Origin: Gimesia chilikensis
GTDB taxonomy: Bacteria; Planctomycetota; Planctomycetia; Planctomycetales; Planctomycetaceae
NCBI RefSeq assembly: GCF_008329715.1
Contig: NZ_VTSR01000032.1
Span: 434,001 to 498,000 of the forward strand
Length of the DNA stretch: 64,000 nucleotides
Reading direction: 5' to 3'
The translations under genes were made by a program, and so were the position numbers. Below, piece by piece: positions 35,232 through 42,631 of the stretch. The stretch's first letter is position 1. Every line of letters starts with the position of its first letter. The notes under the pieces are model-generated. The model was not told where the DNA came from. It saw only the letters and a program-made list of their open reading frames with translations, and ran no database searches.

Positions 35232-35353
35232 ACGTTGATCCTCGAAAAGCAGTCGGGGCCTCCTTTCAGGAACAACTGCTTTTCAGAGCCTTTCCCCGAT
35301 TCCTTCCAGAATACCATTCGGTTAAGAAATTTGTTAAATGGCTTTCTCTTTGA
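35228..35353 (+). CDS. Possible small protein, 41 residues, coupled to the preceding frame
   Basis: This frame starts at GTG 35228, overlapping the stop of the previous small frame, with GGAGAGG (35216-35222) five bases upstream. It ends at TGA 35351-35353. The product is basic and aromatic (SFQEQLLFRAFPRFLPEYHS, then VKKFVKWLSL). The stop lies within the palindrome at 35348-35366 and 32 bases before the regulator start. The stop-start overlap plus ribosome site is the pattern of translational coupling, but no homology is recognised. Confidence 0.3.
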   Translation: MNVDPRKAVGASFQEQLLFRAFPRFLPEYHSVKKFVKWLSL

Positions 35354-35366
35354 CAGGATGTCAAAG
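35348..35366. promoter_or_regulatory. 19-bp palindrome just before the regulator's ribosome site
   Basis: CTTTGACA-GGA-TGTCAAAG has perfect 8-bp arms around a 3-bp centre and ends 8 bp before the AAGGAG of the next gene. It may be an operator, possibly for autoregulation, or a hairpin that affects translation of the regulator. Confidence 0.42.
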
Positions 35367-35385
35367 CAGGAAGAAGGAGCACAAG

Positions 35386-36780
35386 TTGAGTAATTCGGTT
35401 AATAAATTACGGGTCTTGTTTGTCGATGATGAAGCAGCCATTCGCGAGGTGATGCGCATCGAACTGCCCCGGATGGGACATGATGTCACCATCTGCGAGG
35501 ACGGTCAGTCGGCATTGACGGCACTGGATAAAATCACATTTGACGCAGCGATTGTCGACTTGCGGATGCCCGGCTTAAGTGGCTGGGATGTGATTGATCA
35601 TATCAATAAAGTCTCTCCTGAAACCGAAGTGATTATCAGCACCGGTCACGGGAGTATTGACGAAGCGATCCAGGCGATCCGCCGCGGCGCGTATGACTTC
35701 CTGCCCAAGCCCTGTAAGCTGATTGATATTGCGACCGTACTGCAGAAAGTGGCTGACAAACGCTCGCTGCAGAACAAGAATTTCGCACTCGAGTCACGGC
35801 TGAAAAGTGTGGAAGGCCCCTGTCAGATCGTGGGCGAAACTCCACCAATGCTGCGAGTGAAAAAGCTGATCGAGAAGATCGCACCTACCGACTCGACCGC
35901 GTTGATTCTGGGTGAAACCGGGACCGGTAAAGAACTCGTAGCGCGTCGTATTCACGATCTGAGTGCCCGTGCCTCGATGCCGTTTGTACCTGTGAACTGT
36001 GGTGCCCTGCCTGAAAATCTGGTAGAGAGCGAACTGTTTGGTCATCGTAAAGGCGCATTTACCGGTGCAGATACTCCCCGTAAAGGGTTGATTGAAATTG
36101 CAAACGGCGGAACCCTGTTCCTGGACGAACTGGGTGAGCTGGATAAAACGATGCAGGTCAAATTGCTGCGGTTTCTGGAATCCGGCGAAGTCCGTCGTGT
36201 GGGGGACAGCGAGACCTTCCATGTTGATGTGCGAATCGTCTGTGCAACCAACCGGGATCTGCAGGAAATGGTCGGTGAGGGAACCTTCCGTGAAGACCTC
36301 TATTTCCGGGTGAATACGTTCGAAATCAATCTGCCTGCGTTACGGGAGCGGAAAGGTGATATTCCGGAAATTTCCCGCGTACTGCTCAAACGGCATCTGA
36401 AAAAAGATTCCATTCCCCAGGATATTCTGGCTCCTGAGACCGTCGAAATTCTTCAGGAATACGACTGGAAAGGGAACGTGCGGGAACTGGCAAATGCGTT
36501 GGAGCATGCCGTGATTCTGTGGGATGGCGTGCAGATCCAGCCTGCAGATCTGCCTTCCAATCTGACACGAAATTCTTCCATTCCGATGTCGGGTTCGACC
36601 AGTGTGAACTGGACCGAAGGGATGGAAGGTAAGACATTACGTGATATCGAGATGGAAGTGATTTATCACGTTCTGGATAAGCACGATGGAGACAAACCCA
36701 AGTGTGCTGCCGAGTTGGGAATTGCCTTAAAGACACTGTATAACAAGCTGAATCAGTACCAGACCCGCGCTGCCGGCTGA
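35386..36780 (+). CDS. NtrC-family sigma-54-dependent response regulator
   Basis: This 464-residue regulator has a receiver domain with D14-D15 and phosphoacceptor D58 (AAIVDLRMPGLSGWD), an AAA+ domain with intact Walker A GETGTGKE, the GAFTGA loop (FGHRKGAFTGADTP), Walker B GGTLFLDELGEL and a C-terminal Fis-type helix-turn-helix (MEVIYHVLDKHDGDKPKCAAELGIALKTLYNKL). All parts needed to open sigma-54 promoters are present. I chose the TTG at 35386, because AAGGAG (35374-35379) stands six bases before it and the protein then begins right at the receiver. The upstream ATG at 35338 would add a stretch ending in a chance lipobox. It forms a two-component pair with the kinase at 33433 and might also be the active counterpart of the degenerate regulator at 10664. 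Confidence 0.93.
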   Translation: MSNSVNKLRVLFVDDEAAIREVMRIELPRMGHDVTICEDGQSALTALDKITFDAAIVDLRMPGLSGWDVIDHINKVSPETEVIISTGHGSIDEAIQAIRRGAYDFLPKPCKLIDIATVLQKVADKRSLQNKNFALESRLKSVEGPCQIVGETPPMLRVKKLIEKIAPTDSTALILGETGTGKELVARRIHDLSARASMPFVPVNCGALPENLVESELFGHRKGAFTGADTPRKGLIEIANGGTLFLDELGELDKTMQVKLLRFLESGEVRRVGDSETFHVDVRIVCATNRDLQEMVGEGTFREDLYFRVNTFEINLPALRERKGDIPEISRVLLKRHLKKDSIPQDILAPETVEILQEYDWKGNVRELANALEHAVILWDGVQIQPADLPSNLTRNSSIPMSGSTSVNWTEGMEGKTLRDIEMEVIYHVLDKHDGDKPKCAAELGIALKTLYNKLNQYQTRAAG

Positions 36781-36817
36781 AGTGCAGGGAATGCTGGCTC
36801 ATTTGGATACAGTGAAA

Positions 36818-36850
36818 AAAAATGCTCTGGTAAATTACCAGAGCATTTTT
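36818..36850. terminator. Bidirectional intrinsic terminator between regulator and lexA
   Basis: AAAAATGCTCTGG (36818-36830) pairs with CCAGAGCATTTTT (36838-36850) over a 7-nt loop. The 13-bp stem has a T run on either side depending on strand, so it can end both the plus-strand regulator transcript and the minus-strand lexA transcript. Confidence 0.85.
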
Positions 36851-36902
36851 ATTTGAGTTTTGCCAGCCTGTGACTCAATGAGCCAGGGGCTGAATTCGCA
36901 GC

Positions 36903-37505
36903 TTAGTATTTACGGATGACGCCGGTGACGACTCCCAGGATGTCCACATTTTTGGAGTAAATGGGCTGCATGCTGGAGTTAGCCGGTTCGAGACGGATCC
37001 GGTCGCCTTCTGAGTAGTAGCGTTTCAGAGTCGCTTCCTGACCATCGACCAGAGCAACCACAATGTCACCTTCTTTGCAGGTGTTCTGTTTGTGGACGAT
37101 GACGTAATCTCCGTCAGCGATCTGATCTTCGATCATGGAGACCCCTTTGACTTTCAGGCAGAACTGATCATCTGGGTCGAACAGTGGTCCGAAGTCGATG
37201 TGCTCATCATCCTGTACGGCGAGTACGGGACTGCCGGCAGCGATTTGACCAGCCAGAGGGAGACGAGTCCGTTTCTGGGAGTGGTCACAGAGTTGAATCG
37301 CACGAGACATGTGAGACTCGCGGGTGATCAACCCTTTTTTCTCAAGGGCTTTGAGGTGACACATCACACCATTGGGAGAGCGGATGCCAAAGTTGGCTCC
37401 GATTTCACGCACGGTGGGGCCGTAGCCACGATTGATAATTTTGTCTTTCAGGAAATCGTAGATCTCCTGCTGTCGTTGGGTAAGGTTTGCTTTGGTGCCT
37501 GCCAT
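36903..37505 (-). CDS. lexA: LexA SOS repressor
   Basis: LexA represses DNA-damage genes and cleaves itself when RecA filaments form. The 200-residue protein has an N-terminal winged helix (LTQRQQEIYDFLKDKIINRGYGPTVREIGANFGIRSPNGVMCHLKALEKKGLI), the cleavage site A90-G91 in LAGQIAAGSP, and the S24 peptidase dyad S123 (VKGVSMIED) and K161 (EATLKRYY). All functional residues are present. It is convergent with the response regulator across a shared terminator. Its promoter candidate at 37697-37725 contains a 12-bp palindrome that may be its own operator. Confidence 0.97.
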   Translation of the reverse strand: MAGTKANLTQRQQEIYDFLKDKIINRGYGPTVREIGANFGIRSPNGVMCHLKALEKKGLITRESHMSRAIQLCDHSQKRTRLPLAGQIAAGSPVLAVQDDEHIDFGPLFDPDDQFCLKVKGVSMIEDQIADGDYVIVHKQNTCKEGDIVVALVDGQEATLKRYYSEGDRIRLEPANSSMQPIYSKNVDILGVVTGVIRKY

Positions 37506-37696
37506 AACAAAGTACCTCGTTTCTGAATTCTAGGGTGAACTAATCATTGATTCCTGAAACGGCCAGGAATTCTCATTGTTGCCTCAGGCCACACCGGACC
37601 TGAGTTAAGAAAAAAGCCGCATACGGATTCAGGAAAATAACAGTAGAGGGTGTTATTGTGAAAAACTAAAAAGTCCTGAATTTTGTATGTGCCCTT

Positions 37697-37725
37697 ATTC
37701 TAGTATACTAGCGTGTACAGGACAA
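37697..37725 (-). promoter_or_regulatory. Candidate lexA promoter with embedded palindrome
   Basis: On the minus strand TTGTCC (37725-37720) and TAGAAT (37702-37697) are 17 bp apart. The spacer and -10 box contain the perfect palindrome CTAGTATACTAG (37700-37711). A dimeric repressor bound there would block the promoter, so this is a candidate SOS box for LexA itself. It does not match the E. coli CTGT-N8-ACAG box or the Bacillus GAAC-N4-GTTC box. Confidence 0.5.
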
Positions 37726-37962
37726 GTATGGGGCCCTAAAAACAATCGCGTTTCAACAGCCCCTCAACGGGTTTTGTGGAGAAATTCAAAAAAACTGTTT
37801 ATAAGTGGCTAAATAACAACACTTTATAATTCGTCTAATTAAAACGGGCTGACTGATGTTTTTCTGAATATTTGATAAAATGTTCATAGATCAGTCCGGC
37901 AGATTCAAAAACAGGCTCTGAAAACTTAAGAAACCCTGTTAACCAGCGAATCGGAACCAGAA

Positions 37963-38019
37963 AGAGATAGGTAGATACACGGATAACAACCAGTAGTTGT
38001 TTGATAGTTGTCTATCTCT
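37963..38019. repeat. Nested inverted repeats upstream of the DUF1559 gene
   Basis: AGAGATAG (37963-37970) pairs with CTATCTCT (38012-38019), and inside it AACAAC (37985-37990) pairs with GTTGTT (37996-38001). This could be a structured leader or a pair of protein sites. Confidence 0.35.
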
Positions 38020-38242
38020 GAAAGTCTGACCAATATCAGGTTGCCACTAATTAGTTGTATAGTGAGCCTGTTTTCCTACCCGTGAAAATCAAAATTTTCT
38101 GGTAAATTTAGGTAAATTTTAGATTAGGTGAAGAAAAGTAAGTGCAGGGAAGGTCTTACTGAGTGCAGGCATTCTATTTCGTGATCAGTCGCCAGACAGG
38201 CTCCGCTGAGTTCTGGCGTTTAAGAGAAAGGGGAACGCCCCG

Positions 38243-39271
38243 TTGTCTACTGACTACTCGAAACGGTGCGGATTCACCCTGATTGAGATTCTGGTGACAA
38301 TCACCATTATCGGGCTGCTGATCGCACTGTTGATCCCCGCGGTTCAGGCCGTACGTGAAGCTGCACGTAAAATGCAGTGTTCCAATAACCTGCATCAGCT
38401 GGGGATTGCCGTTCAGTCTTATCATGAAGCGCACTCGGTACTCCCGTTTGGGGTTGGCCTCGACTATGACGGCCCTATCTCTTCACTGGGGACTCTCGAA
38501 GACCGTCGTTATTCCGCGCATGCCATGCTGCTGCCTTATCTGGATCAGTCAGTGGTTTATAACCAGCTCAATTTCAACGTGGCCCCGTTCTATCCATTTG
38601 TGAATGCGGCTAACGACGATCAGCAGGAACTGGCCCGTCGATTTGATGAGGTCATTAACGGCCCCGCTGCTGCGGCCCGACTGGGAGTCTTTCTCTGTCC
38701 CAGTGATCTGGATCGTCTGCAGAGTCGCTGGGGGACCAATAATTATCGCACGTGCAACGGAAGTTCCTGGTCCGGGCGGGACGGGAATGGCATGTTTGGA
38801 CAGATCAGCAGTGTGAAACTGGACGATGTCAAAGACGGGCTCACCAACACGGCGATGTTCAGCGAACATGTTAAAGGGAGCTGGGATGATACGCTCATCG
38901 ATCCACTTTCCGACCTATATAATCTGCAGGGAGTCTGGACCGAGAGCCAGTTCAGTGATGCCTGCGGCCGCCTGACCCCGCAGACCGCGGGGGCGTATCA
39001 GTACGATGTGGAGTCGGGACAGACCTGGCTGGCGGGGAACATGAACTGGACCCGCTATAACCATGTACGGACGCCCAATCGCACGAACTGTAAAAACGGA
39101 TTTACCTGGGACGGAGTGATCCTGAATGCAACCAGTTGGCACACGGGCGGGGTCAATGTACTGATGGGAGATGAGAGCGTGCGTTTCGTCAATGAAAATA
39201 TCAATGATGAACTCTGGCGTGCCCTGGGTACCCGATCCGGAGGCGAAGCGATCTCAGGGGCAGGCATATGA
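38243..39271 (+). CDS. DUF1559 prepilin-like (type II secretion-type pseudopilin) protein
   Basis: The DUF1559 family is greatly expanded in planctomycetes. The 342-residue protein starts at TTG 38243 behind AGGGGAA. It has a short basic leader, a prepilin cleavage site G|FTLIEI at about residues 11-16, and the hydrophobic helix LVTITIIGLLIALLIPAVQAVREAARKMQCSNNLHQLGIAVQSYHEA, the family hallmark. The C-terminus carries the H-x-GG-x-N motif in TSWHTGGVNVLMGDESVRFV. Processing by a prepilin peptidase such as that at 57858 is expected. Its function is unknown; it may be a surface or secretion pseudopilin. Its last bases overlap the next gene by 4 bp. Confidence 0.93.
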   Translation: MSTDYSKRCGFTLIEILVTITIIGLLIALLIPAVQAVREAARKMQCSNNLHQLGIAVQSYHEAHSVLPFGVGLDYDGPISSLGTLEDRRYSAHAMLLPYLDQSVVYNQLNFNVAPFYPFVNAANDDQQELARRFDEVINGPAAAARLGVFLCPSDLDRLQSRWGTNNYRTCNGSSWSGRDGNGMFGQISSVKLDDVKDGLTNTAMFSEHVKGSWDDTLIDPLSDLYNLQGVWTESQFSDACGRLTPQTAGAYQYDVESGQTWLAGNMNWTRYNHVRTPNRTNCKNGFTWDGVILNATSWHTGGVNVLMGDESVRFVNENINDELWRALGTRSGGEAISGAGI

Positions 39272-40113
39272 AGTGTTATCTCACTGCTGTGTTGATCCTG
39301 ATTCTGGGAGGTGTTTCTGCGCCGGTGCTGGCGCAACCCGAGTCGCGCGAAGCCTATTTCAGCTTTCGCGGAGAAGAGTTCGATAATAAACTGCTCGTTC
39401 CCCTTGGCAGGGGGACAGTGCGGTTGTTTCAGCCCCGTCCCGAAGGATTGCTGTTCCGACTTCCTGCAGAGCATAAGCTCCCCACGCTGGGGGTCAGCCC
39501 CCGTTTCCAGATTGAGGGGGATTTTGAAATTACTGCTGCGTACGAAGTGCCCGTCTGGAAGGATCCGAAAGCCGGCTATGGAATGGGACCGAGTCTCTAC
39601 CTGAAACTGAATGACGAGGCTGGGTCAGCAGTCGCGCTGGGACGTCTGCTGCGTCCGGGAAAGAAGCATGTCTTCAGCACCATGCTCTCAAGTACGGTGG
39701 ATGAGAAACGCAACTATGATGTGAAACTGTATGATACCAGTATCAATTCCGGGAAATTAAAACTGGTTCGGACCGGGGGACTCTTGAAGTTCCTGGTCAC
39801 GGAAGATTCTCCGAATGAGTTTCGTGAGTTGCGGCAGGTGGAACTGGGAACCGCCGACGTGGAGTTGCTGCGTCTGGGAGTCCAGCAGAGCGATCCGGAA
39901 ACGCCGGTCCAGGTGCTCTGGAAAGATTTGAGTATCAAAGCCACCGGGTTTCCGAACCATCCCGATTCCCTCGCGAAGGGGAAACAGCTGCATGTGCCCA
40001 GCTATCACCCGGCACCTCAACCCGAATCCTTTTCCTTATATTGGAGCCTGGCAGCTGGGATTGGCCTGGTCGTGATGATCGGTGGCGTGATCTGGGTGCG
40101 AAAGCGCGGTTGA
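39268..40113 (+). CDS. DUF1583-like secreted protein with C-terminal membrane helix
   Basis: The 281-residue protein starts at ATG 39268, overlapping the DUF1559 stop (ATGA), so the two are translationally coupled. It has a signal peptide (to about residue 23, PVLAQ), a beta-rich central domain (FQIEGDFEITAAYEV, then LRLGVQQSDPETPVQVLWKDLSIKATGF) of the kind found in planctomycete DUF1583 proteins, and a C-terminal membrane helix (about 255-277) followed by RKRG. The beta pattern resembles concanavalin-like sugar-binding modules, but I cannot confirm ligand residues. It is presumably anchored by its C-terminus and works with the DUF1559 pseudopilin. Confidence 0.7.
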   Translation: MKCYLTAVLILILGGVSAPVLAQPESREAYFSFRGEEFDNKLLVPLGRGTVRLFQPRPEGLLFRLPAEHKLPTLGVSPRFQIEGDFEITAAYEVPVWKDPKAGYGMGPSLYLKLNDEAGSAVALGRLLRPGKKHVFSTMLSSTVDEKRNYDVKLYDTSINSGKLKLVRTGGLLKFLVTEDSPNEFRELRQVELGTADVELLRLGVQQSDPETPVQVLWKDLSIKATGFPNHPDSLAKGKQLHVPSYHPAPQPESFSLYWSLAAGIGLVVMIGGVIWVRKRG

Positions 40114-40265
40114 GCCTCTCCGGGACGAGAGTGATCACTGTCGTTAAAAAGTCTGCTCAGGCTGGCATGGCCTGCTGTTTTCCGGTTAGACTGGATGAAT
40201 TCCTAACCTGCTGAGGGTTCAGCAAGACGACTCTGATACGTTAATCCATCCAGGAAAGCGGGGCG

Positions 40266-42497
40266 ATGATGTTGCAGAAAGACGATCAGTTCTCAATCGA
40301 GCGCAGAGAAGCATTACAGAATATCGGCTGGGCTTTATTGTCAGCAGGATTGCTGCAGGCGGGATCCCCGGCGGGAAGTGTGTTTGCGGCAGAGCAGGGC
40401 CCCGGTTTCAAAGACAGCCGGCTGGGAGAACTGAAAGATCTGAATGGTTATTTCCCCTTCACCCCCAGTGAGTCTCCTGAAGCCTGGGAAGAGCGTGCTG
40501 AATATGTGCGGCGGCAGATTAAAGTCGCAGCCGGCGTCTGGCCTGAGCCTGAAAACACAAAGATTAACGCCACCGTACACGGCAAAGTGGACCGGGATGA
40601 ATACACGGTTGAAAAAGTCTTTTTCGAAAGCTCTCCCGGTTTGTATGTAACGGGGAATCTATATCGCCCCAAAGGCAAGCAGGGACCACTGCCGATGGTG
40701 CTCTCGCCGCATGGTCATTTTCAGAACGGCCGGTTTTATGACAGTGGTGAAACACGCATCAAAGCGGATATCGAAGCGGGAGCGGAGAAATACGAAGTTG
40801 GCGGTCGCTATCCGTTGCAGGCCCGTTGTGTCGAACTGGCACGTATGGGGTGCATGGTCTTTCATTATGACATGCTGGGCTACGCGGATGGGTTCTGCCT
40901 GAGCTACGATCTGATTCATCGTTTTGCGAAACAGCGTCCGGAGATGTCGAGAGCCAAAAACTGGGGACTGTTCAGCGCGCAATCGGAACTGCGGCTGATC
41001 AGCGCACTGGGACTGCAGACGCTGAACTCTATCAAGGCCCTGGACTGGGTCTGTTCGTTGCCCGAAGTGGATCAATCCCGGATTGGAATTACCGGTGCCA
41101 GTGGCGGGGGAACGCAGACATTCATCCTGGCTGCGATCGATGACCGTATCAAGGCGGCTTTTCCGGCGGTGATGGTTTCGACTGCGATGCAGGGGGGCTG
41201 TACCTGCGAGAACGCGACCTATCTGCGGATCGAAACGGGGAATGTAGAGTTCGCCGCACTGGTGGCGCCACGGCCGCTGGGGATGACGGCAGCGAATGAC
41301 TGGACCAAAGAAATTGAAACCAAGGGGCTGCCCGAACTAAAGCAGCATTTCAAAATGATGGGAGCACCGGAGGATGTTGAGGGGAAATATTATTCCTTCC
41401 CTCACAATTACAACTATGTCAGCCGGGCAATGATGTACGAGTTTTTCAACAAGCACTTCAAGCTGGGGCTGGAGTCACCGATTGTCGAGGCTGACTTTAA
41501 ACCGCTGACGAAAGAGGAAATGACCGTCTGGAGCAAAGAGTATCCAGCGCCGCCGGGGGATGAGCAGTCCGAAGTTAAAATTCTACATACGCTGGCACGC
41601 AAAAATGCCCGCCAGATCGAAGCACTGACACCCCACGATCAGACATCGCTGGCGGAATATCGTCGCGTGGTGGGTGGGGCGATTGAAGTGATGATTGGGC
41701 GTACGTTGCCTGCGGCTGAAGATCTGGAAACCGAAACCATTTCCGAAGATCAGCTGACAGGTTATAAGCAGTACCACACACTGATTAAGAATCAGCGATT
41801 CGGTGAAGTGACGCCGGCGCTGTTCTGTCTGCCCGATCAATGGAATCGGAAAGTAGTACTCTGGCTGACTGATGCCGGAAAGTCTGGATTACTCAAAGCA
41901 GATGGAAAACTGGTCGATCCCGTGCAGAAGCTGGTCGATGCGGGGACCGCGGTCGCCGGGATTGATGTTTTGTACCAGGGCGAATTCAATCAGATTCAAC
42001 CTGCTCCCAACGAGATGCCTGTCGTCAAGAATCCACGTGAATTTGCCGGCTACACACTGGGCTATAATCATCCAGTCTTTGCCAGACAGGTGCACGATAT
42101 TCTGAATGCCCTGGCGTATTGCAAGCATCACGAAAGTCAGCCGCAGTCGATCGCAGTGGCAGGCTTTGGGTTTTCCGGGGTGAGAGCGGCTGCTGCCTGT
42201 GCCCATTCACCGGAACTGGTCAAACAACTGGCCGTGGATCCCGGTGGCTTCCGCTTTGCAGAGATTACGAACATTCGTGATCTGCGTCTCTGGCCTGGCG
42301 CGGTGAAATATGGTGATGTGCCGGGGCTGCTCTCGCTTTGTGAACCGGCCTCACTCTGGCTGGCCAGCAGCTCGGCCGCTGTCCCGAAACTGGTACAGTC
42401 GACTTATAATTCAGCAGGTTTGTTGAACAAGGTGGAACTCTTCCAGGGGAAAGCGAACTCTCAGAACGCGGCGGTCGACTGGCTGCTGAAAGGCTGA
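40266..42497 (+). CDS. Secreted esterase-like protein with two alpha/beta-hydrolase halves (acetylxylan esterase family)
   Basis: The 743-residue protein has an N-terminal export region (IERREALQNIGWALLSAGLLQAGSPAGSVFAAEQ), which looks like a Tat- or Sec-type signal. The first half (about 100-420) is an alpha/beta hydrolase with nucleophile elbow GASGGGTQ (S279), the oxyanion-region LYRPKGKQGPLPMVLSPHGH, and a later DRI helix typical of acetylxylan-esterase or glucuronoyl-esterase-like enzymes. The second half (about 500-743) has another elbow-like GFSGV (S637) and a similar strand order. Such proteins remove acyl groups from plant or algal polysaccharides in planctomycetes. The substrate is unproved. 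It is a stand-alone gene. Confidence 0.75.
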   Translation: MMLQKDDQFSIERREALQNIGWALLSAGLLQAGSPAGSVFAAEQGPGFKDSRLGELKDLNGYFPFTPSESPEAWEERAEYVRRQIKVAAGVWPEPENTKINATVHGKVDRDEYTVEKVFFESSPGLYVTGNLYRPKGKQGPLPMVLSPHGHFQNGRFYDSGETRIKADIEAGAEKYEVGGRYPLQARCVELARMGCMVFHYDMLGYADGFCLSYDLIHRFAKQRPEMSRAKNWGLFSAQSELRLISALGLQTLNSIKALDWVCSLPEVDQSRIGITGASGGGTQTFILAAIDDRIKAAFPAVMVSTAMQGGCTCENATYLRIETGNVEFAALVAPRPLGMTAANDWTKEIETKGLPELKQHFKMMGAPEDVEGKYYSFPHNYNYVSRAMMYEFFNKHFKLGLESPIVEADFKPLTKEEMTVWSKEYPAPPGDEQSEVKILHTLARKNARQIEALTPHDQTSLAEYRRVVGGAIEVMIGRTLPAAEDLETETISEDQLTGYKQYHTLIKNQRFGEVTPALFCLPDQWNRKVVLWLTDAGKSGLLKADGKLVDPVQKLVDAGTAVAGIDVLYQGEFNQIQPAPNEMPVVKNPREFAGYTLGYNHPVFARQVHDILNALAYCKHHESQPQSIAVAGFGFSGVRAAAACAHSPELVKQLAVDPGGFRFAEITNIRDLRLWPGAVKYGDVPGLLSLCEPASLWLASSSAAVPKLVQSTYNSAGLLNKVELFQGKANSQNAAVDWLLKG

Positions 42498-42545
42498 GTG
42501 CCTCTGGAGTGATTTCGCTTTCCCGCAAGAAAGCAGGTGCATTTT

Positions 42546-42575
42546 CCATCAGGGGCTGTATACTGATGGATACAG
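42546..42575 (+). repeat. Two interleaved inverted repeats overlapping a possible -10 box
   Basis: CCATCAG (42546-42552) pairs with CTGATGG (42563-42569), while CTGTAT (42556-42561) pairs with ATACAG (42570-42575). They cannot both form as simple hairpins. A TATACT -10-like element (42559-42564) lies within, with no clear -35. This may be the operator and promoter region of the following gene. Confidence 0.3.
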
Positions 42576-42631
42576 TGTCTGTACGCTTTGGTCGCCGGAG
42601 TTTCGGCAGGAAATGAGCAGGGGAGAGTTCG

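Larger units (their letters stand above)
37506..38242. other. 737-bp AT-rich intergenic region between lexA and the DUF1559 gene
   Basis: No coding frame is supported. The left part holds the lexA promoter and palindrome (37697-37725) and its leader of about 185 nt. The middle contains the nested inverted repeat at 37963-38019. The right part has a tandem GGTAAATTT repeat near 38100-38117 and the ribosome site AGGGGAA (38229-38235) of the next gene. Confidence 0.5.

Noticed and set aside
35338-35385. ATG 35338 as start of the NtrC-type regulator, giving a lipoprotein-like LTGC
   Set aside because: The TTG at 35386 has AAGGAG at ideal spacing and begins at the receiver domain; a cytoplasmic regulator would not carry a lipobox.
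42546-42575. Pseudoknot formed by the two interleaved repeats
   Set aside because: The third loop would have zero length across a 7-bp stem, which is sterically unlikely; alternative hairpins or DNA sites are more plausible.
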